From Pseudomonadota bacterium (GTDB lineage Bacteria > Pseudomonadota > Gammaproteobacteria > Burkholderiales > Burkholderiaceae_C), in NCBI GenBank assembly GCA_023410975.1, contig JAEYPG010000456.1, positions 1 to 39,599 of the forward strand: a stretch of 39,599 nt of DNA. The letters are read 5' to 3'. A program made the position numbers and the translations under genes. Position 1 is the stretch's first letter, and every line of letters begins with the position of its first letter. Shown one piece after another: positions 24,168-31,960 of the stretch. The notes beneath the pieces were generated by a model. The model was not told where the DNA came from and searched no databases. It saw nothing but the letters and a program-made list of their open reading frames with translations.

Positions 24168-24740
24168 TCAGCGCGACAGCGCCCGAAGCGCGAGCTTGAT
24201 GCCCTCGCTCACGCCAACGTCGGCCGGCAGGGCCTTGAGCGCGGCGCTGGCATCGCGCTCGGCGTAGCCCAGCGCGATGAGCGCCTGCACGATGTCGGCT
24301 TGCGCGTCGTTGGCCACCGTGACCGGCTGGCCCAGGTCAGGGCCGAGCTTGCCCTTGAGCTCCAGGAGTAGCCGCTCCGCGGTTTTCTTGCCGATGCCCG
24401 GCACCTTCACCAGCCGCCCGCTCTGCTGCTGACTCACCGCCTGAGCCAGCTCGGCCACGCTCAGGCCCGAAAGCAGCGACAGCGCCATGCGCGGGCCGAC
24501 GCCGCTGATGCGGATGAGCTGGCGGAAGGTCGCGCGCTCCTCCACCGAGAGAAAGCCGAAGAGTTGATGCGCGTCCTCACGCACTACCAGATGCGTCAAC
24601 AGCGTGACGCGCTCGCCCAGCGCGGGCAGCTGGTAGAAGGTACTCATCGGCACGTCCACTTCGTAGCCGACCCCGCTGACATCGAGCATCACCAGCGGCG
24701 GCGACTTTTCGACGAGCTGTCCCTGCAGGCGGCCGATCAC
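24168..24740 (-). CDS. ruvA: Holliday junction DNA-binding protein RuvA
   Basis: 190-residue DNA-binding subunit that tetramerises on Holliday junctions and loads RuvB. Domain I (about 1-62: MIGRLQGQLVEK, LDVSGVGYEVDVP) is the OB fold. Domain II (about 65-140) has two helix-hairpin-helix motifs (LIRISGVGPRMALSLLSGL and LVKVPGIGKKTAERLLLEL). Domain III (about 145-190: DIVQALIALGYAERDASAALKAL) binds RuvB. The start is GTG at 24740, with GGAGG 6 bases upstream. ruvB is about 1.1 kb further downstream on the same strand, beyond two genes of opposite orientation. ruvC is not in the window. Confidence 0.96.
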   Translation of the reverse strand: MIGRLQGQLVEKSPPLVMLDVSGVGYEVDVPMSTFYQLPALGERVTLLTHLVVREDAHQLFGFLSVEERATFRQLIRISGVGPRMALSLLSGLSVAELAQAVSQQQSGRLVKVPGIGKKTAERLLLELKGKLGPDLGQPVTVANDAQADIVQALIALGYAERDASAALKALPADVGVSEGIKLALRALSR

Positions 24741-24768
24741 GGGTGGCCTCCGCGCGGGCTGCGGACAT

Positions 24769-24794
24769 GAAAAAGCGGCGCTTGTGCGCCGCTT
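24769..24794 (-). terminator. Rho-independent terminator of the LuxR-type regulator gene
   Basis: AAGCGGCGC (24773-24781) pairs perfectly with GCGCCGCTT (24786-24794). On the minus strand a TTTTT run follows. It lies 28 bases after the regulator stop and 28 bases before the ruvA start. Confidence 0.8.
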
Positions 24795-24822
24795 GCGTGG
24801 AAAGCGGGAAGGGTTTTTGGGA

Positions 24823-25476
24823 TCATCGGCTCCGGCCGAACAGTCCCAACCGCTGTGCCTCCAGCGCAGCCTCGGCCCGGGAACTGACGTTCAGCTTCCT
24901 GTAAATCTGTTTCACGTAGTCCGCGATAGTGTGCCGCGACAAATTGAGCTGCACGCCAATCTCGGGCAACGTGAAGCCCTTGGCCACGCGCAGCAGCACT
25001 TCGCTTTCCCGTTCTGTGAGCTGCACATGCGGCATCAGCGGCGCCTGCGGCTTGGCCTGCGCGGCAAAGTAGGCAATGACGCGCCGCGCGATGGAAGGCG
25101 ACAGTGGCGGCTCGCCCTGGCTGATGCGCTGCAGCTGCTCGGTGATGAGCTCGCGCGGCTGTTCCTTGAGGATGTACCCATAGGCGCCCGCCTGCAGCGC
25201 GGGGAAGAGGTGCTCGTCGTCGTCGTGGATCGTCACCACCACCGACTGCGCCTCGGGCTGCTGTTCGCGCAGCGCCGTCACCACGTCCACGCCGGAGCCG
25301 TCGGGCAACCCCAGATCGACCAGCGCGAGGTCGAATCGCAGCGCTGAAACCAACCCCAGTGCATCGTGCACGCGTGCACTTTCAGAGATCTCTGCATTGG
25401 GGAACACCTCCATCACGAGACTTTTGAGCCAGGTGCGGATCTGCGGCAGGTCTTCGAGGAGCAGGATGTTCTTCAC
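24823..25476 (-). CDS. NarL/LuxR-family response regulator
   Basis: 217-residue two-component transcription factor. Residues 1-120 are a receiver domain with acidic E8/D9, phosphoacceptor D54 (LALVDLGLPDGSG), the T/S switch at VVVTIHDDD and conserved Lys in GYILKEQP. Residues about 150-210 are the LuxR helix-turn-helix (LTERESEVLLRVAKGFTLPEIGVQLNLSRHTIADYVKQIYRKLNVSSRAEA). The start is GTG at 25476, with GGAGG 4 bases before it. It is downstream of the histidine kinase on the same strand with a 108-base gap, and ends at a good terminator; the kinase is almost certainly its partner. Target genes are not evident in the window. Confidence 0.93.
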   Translation of the reverse strand: MKNILLLEDLPQIRTWLKSLVMEVFPNAEISESARVHDALGLVSALRFDLALVDLGLPDGSGVDVVTALREQQPEAQSVVVTIHDDDEHLFPALQAGAYGYILKEQPRELITEQLQRISQGEPPLSPSIARRVIAYFAAQAKPQAPLMPHVQLTERESEVLLRVAKGFTLPEIGVQLNLSRHTIADYVKQIYRKLNVSSRAEAALEAQRLGLFGRSR

Positions 25477-25584
25477 AGGGCCTCCACTGAAGTCATGGGT
25501 TGTGTGTAGTTCATGGTAACAGCGGCCCTGTTTGAGCCCACTCGCCCAGGGGCCCGCGTCTGGAGGGATGACGCGAGCTTGTTT

Positions 25585-27453
25585 TTAAGCCGCCACGGCG
25601 TGGCGCTCCAGCGGCAGCGTGAGGCGGATGACGGTGCCGTAGCCGGGGCCGGATTCCACCAGGCATTGGCCCTGCAGCTGCTTGGCCCGGTGCTTCATGC
25701 TGGACATGCCGTGACCACGATCGAGCCGGCCGTCGAGCTCCATCGGGATGCCGCGCCCGTTGTCCTGGATGGCGAGCTGGAAGTCGCCGCCTTCGATTTG
25801 GCAAGTCACGGTGCAGTGTGTGGCACCACTGTGTTTGATGATGTTGTTGACCGCTTCGCGCAGGATGCGCGTGGTCTGCACGTAGGCGCGTGCAGACAGT
25901 GTCTGTGGCATGTCGTCGGTGGGCGCCACCCAGCGCGCCTCGATCCCGGTCTGCGCCAGGCGGCTCATGGCTTCGGCGCGCCAGTCGCCCAGCGCGTCGA
26001 TGAGCCGCACGGGCCGGCCGGTGAGGCCGCGCACCGACAGGCGCATTTCCTCCAGCGCTTCGCGCGCCAGCGTGGAAATGCGCTCGTTGTCGCTGGTGTG
26101 CACGATGGTCAGCAGCTTGGCGCCCAGGTCGTCGTGCAGGTCGGCGGCGATGCGCTTGCGCTCGCGTTCCGTGACCTGCTCGATGCGCAGTTCGGTGAGC
26201 TGTGCGAAGTTGCGCTCGATCTCCTCGGTGGCCTCGCGAATGCGTGCCTCCAGCACGCGGCGGTCGGCCTCGGCATCCTGCAGTGCACGTCCATGCAACT
26301 GCACCAGGCGCAGGCCCATGCCGATGAAGGTCAGCGGCAGCGACAGGTGCACCAGCGCCAGCATGGTCGAGCCCGACGGCTCCCGCAGCGCCAGCAGTTG
26401 CACCAGCACCAGCGCGGCGGTGCCCGCGATCAGCATGCCCACCGCCCATCCGTGTGGCCCGCGTCGACGCCAGGCCCGGCGCAGGAAGCGCGCCAGCGCC
26501 ACGACCACTTCCAGCGTCAGCAGCGTCGCCCAGGCGTTGGCCAGCAGGTGCACGCGCGCCGGACCGCCCAGCAGCAGGCTTGCGGGTACCAGCACGCACT
26601 GCAGCAGCAGTACCAGCCCCGCGCCCGGCACGCGATGGCCGGCGCGGCGCAGCAGGAACTGCACCGCGGCCAGCGTCACCACGGGCATCAGCGAGGCCAG
26701 CACCACCTCGGTCTCGAAACTGGTGAAGGGCAGATCGCGCCAGCCCAGCCGCGCCGTCAGCAGTGCCGATCCCACCGCCAGCACGCCAAAGTAGGCCAGG
26801 TGGCTGTGGCGCCGGTTGAGCCAGCCCAGCACGCACATGAAGCCGCCCAGCAGCAGCAGGCTGCCGCTGAGCACCAGCGGCAGCGTGACGTTGAGCGTGA
26901 GATGGCGCTCGTGCAGCGGTGCCAGCATCGCGTGCGGGCCGATCTGCAGTGCCGACAACCCGCCCGCGCGCAGCCGCGAGCCCACGCGCTCCAGCGGCTC
27001 GCCCGCCACCTTGATGTCGAGCAGGTTGCCCCCCGGGCGCAGCAGCGCCGCCGGCAGCGTCACGAGCTGGGCGTGGTGGCAGTTGCGCGACACGGGCTCG
27101 CGCATGCGCCCGGCCGCGTGCAGGCGTTGCCCATTGATCTGCACTTCCAGGTTGCTGCAGGCGCGCTCGACGTACAGCGCCAGCACCTCGTCGCTGTCCT
27201 GCGCGATCGGGGCATCGAAGCGCACGCGGTACCACACCGGTCCCGCGTGGCCCGGGCGCGAGGCGTTCCAATCGTCGGGCAGGGCCACCGTGCGCTGCGG
27301 GGCGTCTTCCGGGAAACGGGTGCTGTCGCCTTCGGCGCTGAGCGCCTGCTCGATGCGCAAGACGTCCGTCGCGGCTGCGGTGGACAGCATCAGTGTCAGG
27401 ACCAGCAGCGCCAAAAGGCGCCGCCACGGTGCGCCGGAGTGCAGTAGGAGCAT
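25585..27453 (-). CDS. Membrane sensor histidine kinase (HisKA_3 type) with periplasmic beta-sandwich sensor
   Basis: 622-residue NarX/DegS-class kinase. A signal/first helix (about 10-28) is followed by a periplasmic domain (about 30-185) with the pattern VALPDDWNASRPGHAGPVWYRVRF, LEVQINGQRLHAAGRM and LLRPGGNLLDIKVAGEPLE. This resembles the carbohydrate-binding-like jelly roll of 7TMR-DISM sensors or of GH2 N-terminal domains. About seven hydrophobic helices occupy 190-385. A coiled coil (390-430) leads to the phosphoacceptor His in RIAADLHDDLGAKLL. The ATPase shows REAVNNIIKHSGA, QDNGRGIP and GHGMSSMKHRAKQLQG. The ATG at 27453 lacks a ribosome site but has a CACAAT box 6 bases upstream. The ligand is unknown. 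Confidence 0.9.
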   Translation of the reverse strand: MLLLHSGAPWRRLLALLVLTLMLSTAAATDVLRIEQALSAEGDSTRFPEDAPQRTVALPDDWNASRPGHAGPVWYRVRFDAPIAQDSDEVLALYVERACSNLEVQINGQRLHAAGRMREPVSRNCHHAQLVTLPAALLRPGGNLLDIKVAGEPLERVGSRLRAGGLSALQIGPHAMLAPLHERHLTLNVTLPLVLSGSLLLLGGFMCVLGWLNRRHSHLAYFGVLAVGSALLTARLGWRDLPFTSFETEVVLASLMPVVTLAAVQFLLRRAGHRVPGAGLVLLLQCVLVPASLLLGGPARVHLLANAWATLLTLEVVVALARFLRRAWRRRGPHGWAVGMLIAGTAALVLVQLLALREPSGSTMLALVHLSLPLTFIGMGLRLVQLHGRALQDAEADRRVLEARIREATEEIERNFAQLTELRIEQVTERERKRIAADLHDDLGAKLLTIVHTSDNERISTLAREALEEMRLSVRGLTGRPVRLIDALGDWRAEAMSRLAQTGIEARWVAPTDDMPQTLSARAYVQTTRILREAVNNIIKHSGATHCTVTCQIEGGDFQLAIQDNGRGIPMELDGRLDRGHGMSSMKHRAKQLQGQCLVESGPGYGTVIRLTLPLERHAVAA

Positions 27454-27459
27454 GTAAAG

Positions 27460-27465
27460 ATTGTG
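27460..27465 (-). promoter_or_regulatory. -10-like box directly upstream of the histidine kinase
   Basis: On the minus strand CACAAT ends exactly 6 bases before the ATG at 27453; there is no Shine-Dalgarno between them. The spacing matches that at ruvB and hemJ and would fit a leaderless mRNA. No clear -35 is seen. Confidence 0.35.
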
Positions 27466-27554
27466 CAGGAGCCTTCCGCCAAAACCGCCCGGCCGGCGCG
27501 GCTCGATGCTGCGGCGACAATGCCGGCCCCGCTTCCCAGACCCGAGGCCGCCCT

Positions 27555-28526
27555 TTGATACTGCGCCACGCCTTCATCCCGCTCGACAACGAACGCCTGT
27601 CGCACCTGTGCGGCGCCACCGACGAGCACTTGCGCGCCATCGAGGACGCGCTGGGTGTCAAGCTCTCGCGGCGCAACGAGTCCTTCCGGATCGAGGGCAC
27701 CAAGCGCGAGGCCGAGCGCGCCGCCGCGCTGCTGCAGCGCCTGTACGACCGCGCCAATAAGCCCATCCCGGCCGAGGCACTGCAGCTGGCGCTGGCCGAA
27801 GCCACCAGCGACAACGCGCCGGCCGGCGGCGACGGTGCGGCCGGCAGCCCGGGCGGCGAGGTGGTGCTGCACACCCGGCGCGCCGACCTGCAGGGCCGCA
27901 CGCCCAACCAGGTGCAGTACCTCAAGAACATCCTGGCGCACGACATCACCTTCGGCCTGGGCCCGGCGGGCACGGGAAAGACCTTCCTGGCCGTGGCCTG
28001 CGCGGTGGACGCGCTGGAGCGCAGCCAGGTGCAGCGCATCATCCTCACCCGCCCGGCGGTGGAGGCTGGAGAGCGGCTGGGCTTCCTGCCCGGCGACCTG
28101 ACGCAGAAGGTCGATCCCTACCTGCGCCCGCTCTACGACGCGCTCTACGACCTCATGGGCTTCGACCGTGTCACCAAGGCCTTCGAGCGCGCGACGCTGG
28201 AGATCGCGCCGCTGGCCTTCATGCGCGGGCGCACCCTGAACCACGCCTTCGTCATCCTGGACGAGGCGCAGAACACCACGCCCGAGCAGATGAAGATGTT
28301 CCTCACCCGCATCGGCTTCGGCAGCAAGTGCGTCGTCACGGGCGACACCAGCCAGATCGACCTGCCCAAGGGCACGACCAGCGGCCTGGTGGACGCCGAG
28401 CGCGTGCTGCAGCGTGTGCGCGGCATCGCCATGACGCGCTTCACCGCTGCCGACGTGGTGCGCCACCCGCTGGTGGCGCGCATCGTGCAGGCCTACGAGG
28501 CTGCCGACGCCCGGGGAGGGCGCTGA
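27555..28526 (+). CDS. PhoH-family ATPase (YbeZ-like), TTG start
   Basis: 323-residue cytoplasmic P-loop protein of the PhoH/YbeZ family, thought to act with YbeY in rRNA maturation and ribosome quality control. An N-terminal KH-like segment (about 1-65: LRHAFIPLDNERLSHLCGATDEHLRAIEDAL...GVKLSRRNESFRIEG) precedes the ATPase. The ATPase has RTPNQVQYL, Walker A GPAGTGKTFLA (136-146), RPAVEAGERLGFLPGDLTQKVDPYLRPLYDAL, Walker B AFVILDEAQNTT and VTGDTSQIDLP. The start is TTG at 27555 with GAGG 7 bases upstream; no ATG or GTG gives a family N-terminus. ybeY follows after one base. The corC/ybeX and lnt genes that often follow are absent here. Confidence 0.93.
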   Translation: MILRHAFIPLDNERLSHLCGATDEHLRAIEDALGVKLSRRNESFRIEGTKREAERAAALLQRLYDRANKPIPAEALQLALAEATSDNAPAGGDGAAGSPGGEVVLHTRRADLQGRTPNQVQYLKNILAHDITFGLGPAGTGKTFLAVACAVDALERSQVQRIILTRPAVEAGERLGFLPGDLTQKVDPYLRPLYDALYDLMGFDRVTKAFERATLEIAPLAFMRGRTLNHAFVILDEAQNTTPEQMKMFLTRIGFGSKCVVTGDTSQIDLPKGTTSGLVDAERVLQRVRGIAMTRFTAADVVRHPLVARIVQAYEAADARGGR

Positions 28527-28527
28527 G

Positions 28528-28983
28528 ATGGCCGCCGCCCGTCCCGAGCTGAGCCTGTCGCTGCAATTTGCCGACCCCGCGCACCGCGCCGAGCTGCCGC
28601 GCCACAAGGTGCGGCGCTGGATCCGCGCCGCGCTGGAGGAGCTGCCGGCCGAGATCACGGTGCGCATCGTCGGCGAGGAGGAGGGCCGTTCGCTCAACCG
28701 CGAGTTCCGCAGCAAGGACTACGCTACCAACGTGCTGACCTTCGACTACGCGCACGAGCCGGTGGTGGTGGCCGACTTGGTGCTATGCGGCCCCGTGGTG
28801 GCGCGCGAGGCGGCGGAGATGAAGCTGCCCCTGGCCGATCACTATGCGCACTTGCTGGTGCACGGCACGCTCCACGCGCAGGGCTTCGACCACGAGCAGG
28901 ACGACGAAGCCGAGGTCATGGAAGCGCGAGAAACCGAGATCCTGCTCGGCCTGGGGTTGCACGACCCCTACGCCAAGGACTGA
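28528..28983 (+). CDS. ybeY: rRNA maturation endoribonuclease YbeY
   Basis: 151-residue metal-dependent endoribonuclease needed for 16S rRNA 3'-end maturation and 70S quality control. The zinc motif HGTLHAQGFDH (H112, H116, H122) is intact. The preceding RSKDYATNVLTFDY block, with the conserved TNVLTF, and ADLVLCGPVV are also family marks. Length is usual. The ATG follows the phoH stop by one base, so the two are surely co-transcribed and functionally linked. It is convergent with corA, 21 bases away, with only a weak GC hairpin between them. Confidence 0.96.
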   Translation: MAAARPELSLSLQFADPAHRAELPRHKVRRWIRAALEELPAEITVRIVGEEEGRSLNREFRSKDYATNVLTFDYAHEPVVVADLVLCGPVVAREAAEMKLPLADHYAHLLVHGTLHAQGFDHEQDDEAEVMEARETEILLGLGLHDPYAKD

Positions 28984-29004
28984 GCCGCGGCGCGTGCCGC
29001 GCTT

Positions 29005-30147
29005 TCAGCGCCGCGTGGTGCCCAGGTAGCGCTTGCGCCAGAAGAACCAGCCCAGCCCCACGCCCAGCGCCACCATCAGCGCGATGGCGATCCACACGCC
29101 GGTGCCGGAATGGATCAGCGGCAGGGCGTCGAAGTTCATGCCGAAGAAGCCCGTGATCAGGTTCAGCGGCAGGAAGATGGCGGTGAGCACGGTGAGCGTG
29201 CGCATGATGTCGTTGGTGCGGTGGCCGAGGGCGGAGAAGTGCATCTGCACCGCCGTCTCGGCCGACTGCTCCAGGCGCCGCACGTGCGAGAGCACGCGCT
29301 CGATGTGCTCCTGCACGTCGCGCGAGCGCACCTTCAGCAGTTCAAGCTCGCGCGCCGGGGGGGCCTCGTGCGGCGGGGGCAGCTCTTCCAGGCCGTCGAT
29401 CCATTCCTGGATGGCCGCGCGCTGGTCCTCGCAGGTGTCCTCCAGCAGGTGCAGCGCGTTGCGCGCGTCCAGCAGCACCTGCCAGTCGTGGAAGCGGCTG
29501 CGCGGGTGCAGCAGCGCCTGCTGCAGCGCGCTGAGCTGGCGCGTGAGCAGGCGGCGCAGGTCGAGGTAGCTGTCCACCATGTGGTTGACCATGCGCAGCA
29601 TCAGGTCCGCCGGGCTGGCCGGCAGGCGCGAGCCGCCACGCTCGCGCATGCCGCCGGCCGCGGACAGGCGCTTCTCGAAATAGGCCCGCACCGGGCACTT
29701 GGGCGGGTGCACGGTGACCAGGACCCGATCGTAGATGGCAAAGCCCACCGGGCTGGTGTCCACCAGGGCCGGCGCGGGCTGCGGGGCGATGGCCGTGCCC
29801 GGGGCGGCCGTGGCCGCCGGGACGCCGGGGCTGCCGGTACCGCTACTCCCGCTAGATGACGGGCCCGCCGCTTCGGGCGCGCAGGCTGTGAGGCGGCGGA
29901 ACACCAGCAGGTCGTACCAGGAGGTGTAGTCGAAGTGGCTGGGCAGCTGCGCGTTGAGCAGGTCGGAGACGTGCAGGTCCACCAGCGCGCCGCAGTCCCA
30001 GCGATGCAGCGCGTGCTGCAGCGCGGGCACCGCGGCCTCGAAGGCCGGGCGCTCGCAGCCGACCCAGAGAAAGCCCTCCAGCGGCAGCGCCGTGGGCAGC
30101 GCGTCCAGCGCCACCGCGCCGTCGGCGCCGATGTAGAGCACGCGCAT
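29005..30147 (-). CDS. CorA-family divalent cation transporter
   Basis: 380-residue inner-membrane channel of the CorA/ZntB family, carrying Mg2+, Co2+ or Zn2+. The cytoplasmic domain occupies about 1-315, with long C-terminal helices (VKVRSRDVQEHIERVLSHVRRLEQSAETAVQMHFSALGHRTNDIMRTLTVLTAIFLPL). Two transmembrane helices follow, and the selectivity motif GMN is at 336-338 (GFFGMNFDALP). An insertion at about 95-130, rich in Ser, Gly, Ala and Pro, is longer than expected for the family. The ATG at 30147 directly abuts the hemB stop with no gap, so hemB and corA form one minus-strand operon. Mg2+ versus another cation cannot be decided by reading. Confidence 0.9.
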   Translation of the reverse strand: MRVLYIGADGAVALDALPTALPLEGFLWVGCERPAFEAAVPALQHALHRWDCGALVDLHVSDLLNAQLPSHFDYTSWYDLLVFRRLTACAPEAAGPSSSGSSGTGSPGVPAATAAPGTAIAPQPAPALVDTSPVGFAIYDRVLVTVHPPKCPVRAYFEKRLSAAGGMRERGGSRLPASPADLMLRMVNHMVDSYLDLRRLLTRQLSALQQALLHPRSRFHDWQVLLDARNALHLLEDTCEDQRAAIQEWIDGLEELPPPHEAPPARELELLKVRSRDVQEHIERVLSHVRRLEQSAETAVQMHFSALGHRTNDIMRTLTVLTAIFLPLNLITGFFGMNFDALPLIHSGTGVWIAIALMVALGVGLGWFFWRKRYLGTTRR

Positions 30148-31152
30148 TCAGCGTCCGCGCAGCAGCCGCGCGGCGTCCAGCGCGAAGTAGGTGAGCACGC
30201 CGTCGGCGCCGGCGCGGCGGAAGGCCAGCAGCGACTCCATCATCACCGCGTCGTGGTCGAGCCAGCCGTTGGCCGCGGCGGCCTTGAGCATGGCGTACTC
30301 GCCGCTGACCTGGTAGGCGAAGGTGGGCACGCGGAACTCGTCCTTGACGCGGCGCACGATGTCCAGGTACGGCATGCCGGGTTTGACCATGACCATGTCC
30401 GCGCCCTCGGCGATGTCCAGCGCCACCTCGCGCAGCGCCTCGTCGCTGTTGCCCGGGTCCATCTGGTAGACCTTCTTGTCGGCCTTGCCCAGGTTGGCGG
30501 CGCTGCCCACGGCATCGCGGAAGGGGCCGTAGAAGGCGCTGGCGTACTTAGCGCTGTAGGCCATGATGCGCGTGTGCACGAGCTTGGCCTCTTCCAGCGC
30601 GGTGCGGATGGCGCCGATGCGCCCGTCCATCATGTCGCTGGGCGCAACGATGTCCACGCCGGCCTGCGCCTGAGCCAGGGCCTGCGCCTTGAGCACGGCC
30701 ACGGTGGCATCGTTGAGGATGTAGCCAGTTTCGTCGAGCAGCCCGTCCTGGCCGTGGCTGGTGTAGGGGTCCAGCGCCACGTCGGTGAGCAGGCCCAGCT
30801 GCGGGAAGCGGCTCTTGAGCTCCCGCACCGCGCGCGGCACCAGGCCTTCGGGGTTGGCGGCTTCGCGGCCGTCGGGCGTCTTGAGCGAGGCGTCGATGAC
30901 GGGGAACAGCGCCATCACCGGCACGCCCAGGCCGACGCACTGCTCGGCCACGCTGAAGAGCCGGTCCAGGCTCATGCGCTGCACGCCGGGCATGCTGGCC
31001 ACGTCTTCGACGCGGTTGCTGCCCTCGAGCAGGAACACCGGCAGGATCAGGTCCTGCGGCGCCAAGCGGTGTTCGCGCACCAGCGCGCGGGTGAACTCGT
31101 CGCGGCGCAGGCGGCGCGGCCGGCTGGCGGGGAAGGGGGGCTGGATGTGCAC
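30148..31152 (-). CDS. hemB: Delta-aminolevulinic acid dehydratase (porphobilinogen synthase)
   Basis: 334-residue cytoplasmic enzyme joining two 5-aminolevulinates to porphobilinogen, an early step of tetrapyrrole synthesis. Active-site lysines are visible at K202 (AYSAKYASAFYGPF) and K257 (MVKPGMPYLD). The metal-site stretch reads DVALDPYTSHGQDG, with Ala/Asp where zinc-dependent enzymes have Cys, so this is the magnesium-responsive, zinc-site-lacking type. RMSLDRLF, FPVIDASLKTPDG and YQMDPGNSDEA are further marks. The start is GTG at 31152 with AAGGA 9 bases upstream; the longer open frame is discarded because it crosses the intergenic hairpins. corA is fused end to end downstream, and hemJ diverges upstream. 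Confidence 0.96.
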   Translation of the reverse strand: MHIQPPFPASRPRRLRRDEFTRALVREHRLAPQDLILPVFLLEGSNRVEDVASMPGVQRMSLDRLFSVAEQCVGLGVPVMALFPVIDASLKTPDGREAANPEGLVPRAVRELKSRFPQLGLLTDVALDPYTSHGQDGLLDETGYILNDATVAVLKAQALAQAQAGVDIVAPSDMMDGRIGAIRTALEEAKLVHTRIMAYSAKYASAFYGPFRDAVGSAANLGKADKKVYQMDPGNSDEALREVALDIAEGADMVMVKPGMPYLDIVRRVKDEFRVPTFAYQVSGEYAMLKAAAANGWLDHDAVMMESLLAFRRAGADGVLTYFALDAARLLRGR

Positions 31153-31241
31153 GGCAAGGCGTCCTTGGATGAGGCGCGGAAACCGGTGCAGCCGCGTGGC
31201 GAATGAAAGGCCCGTAAGCCCTCGTGACCGGCCCGCATTGG

Positions 31242-31257
31242 GCAGGCAAGCGCCTGC
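31242..31257 (-). promoter_or_regulatory. Hairpin in the hemB 5' region
   Basis: GCAGGC AAGC GCCTGC is a perfect 6-bp stem with a 4-nt loop, about 90 bases upstream of the hemB start. If transcription starts further upstream it would lie in the hemB leader. It could also be an operator. The role is unknown. Confidence 0.35.
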
Positions 31258-31350
31258 TAGACTGGAACTCGAATGATAGCCGCGAGGCTTCATTCCCTGC
31301 TTTTCCTCCCTGAGCAGGTGCCTTGTCGTCATGACAGCGCAAGGCTTGCG

Positions 31351-31379
31351 GCCCCGGGCGATGCCCGGGGCTTCTTTTT
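31351..31379 (+). terminator. Strong orphan Rho-independent terminator between hemB and hemJ
   Basis: GCCCCGGGC (31351-31359) pairs perfectly with GCCCGGGGC (31363-31371) around a 3-nt loop, followed by TTCTTTTT. It is oriented on the plus strand, yet no plus-strand gene ends within 2 kb upstream, since hemB and corA run the other way. Two smaller hairpins precede it (CCTGC...GCAGG and TGTC...GACA). It may end a small RNA or an attenuated transcript. Confidence 0.8.
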
Positions 31380-31435
31380 GTGCGCGCCTCTTTGGCCGCC
31401 TTGCCTCAGCGCAGCGGGGCACGGCGGGTGCTGCC

Positions 31436-31441
31436 GATAAT
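31436..31441 (+). promoter_or_regulatory. -10-like box directly upstream of hemJ
   Basis: GATAAT ends exactly 6 bases before the hemJ ATG at 31448, and there is no Shine-Dalgarno. Same geometry as at ruvB; suggests a leaderless mRNA. The -35 region is poor. Confidence 0.4.
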
Positions 31442-31447
31442 GGCCGC

Positions 31448-31888
31448 ATGAGTTCCGCCTACCTATGGGTCAAGGCCCTGCACATCGTCTTTGTGGCCAG
31501 CTGGTTTGCTGGCCTGTTCTATCTGCCTCGGCTGTTCGTGAACCTGGCCATGGTGCCGGCGGACTCGCATGCCGAGCGCGAGCGGCTGCTGTTGATGGCG
31601 CGCAAGCTCTACCGCTTCAGCAGCATGCTGATGGTGCCGGCCGTGGCGCTGGGTCTTTGGCTGTGGCTGGGCATCGGCGTGGGCAAAGGGCCAGGCAATG
31701 GTTGGTTGCATGCGAAACTGCTTCTGGTGGTCGGTGTGATCGGTTACCACCATGTTTGCCGTACGCTGCTGCGCCGCTTCGAGCAGTCGGGCAACCAGCG
31801 CAGCCATCGCTGGTTTCGCGTGTTCAACGAGGTCTCGGTGCTGCTGTTCACGGCCATCGTGATCCTGGTCGTGGTCAAGCCCTTCTGA
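31448..31888 (+). CDS. hemJ: HemJ-like protoporphyrinogen IX oxidase (CopD/UPF0093 family)
   Basis: 146-residue membrane protein with about four helices. The N-terminus YLWVKALHIVFVASWFAGLFYLPRLFV is the HemJ signature, with conserved H12 and R28; helices at about 48-75, 85-103 and 122-143 follow. HemJ oxidises protoporphyrinogen IX to protoporphyrin IX late in heme synthesis. Automatic annotation often labels such proteins CopD-like. Divergence from hemB supports the heme assignment. The frame is open upstream to an ATG at 31331, but that extension would translate through the terminator hairpin at 31351-31379, so ATG 31448 is chosen. Confidence 0.82.
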   Translation: MSSAYLWVKALHIVFVASWFAGLFYLPRLFVNLAMVPADSHAERERLLLMARKLYRFSSMLMVPAVALGLWLWLGIGVGKGPGNGWLHAKLLLVVGVIGYHHVCRTLLRRFEQSGNQRSHRWFRVFNEVSVLLFTAIVILVVVKPF

Positions 31889-31960
31889 AGTGGTGAAGGT
31901 GCTCGAAGTCCGAGGCACGCGCCAGATGCCGCACCGGCGCTGGACGGAGCCGCGACGCTG

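Noticed and set aside
25366..25379. Perfect 14-bp palindrome GTGCACGCGTGCAC
   Set aside because: It lies inside the receiver-domain coding sequence of the LuxR-type regulator; GC-rich coding DNA gives such palindromes by chance.
25511..28048. Minus-strand open frame of 845 codons over the kinase and phoH
   Set aside because: The protein is Arg/Ala-rich without motifs; the kinase in another frame of the same strand and phoH opposite explain the coding signal.
28986..29001. Small hairpin between convergent ybeY and corA
   Set aside because: A 6-bp stem with CTTT after it is too short for a confident terminator call.
31331..31447. In-frame upstream extension of hemJ starting at ATG 31331
   Set aside because: It would translate through a strong terminator hairpin and add an Arg-rich lead not seen in HemJ proteins.
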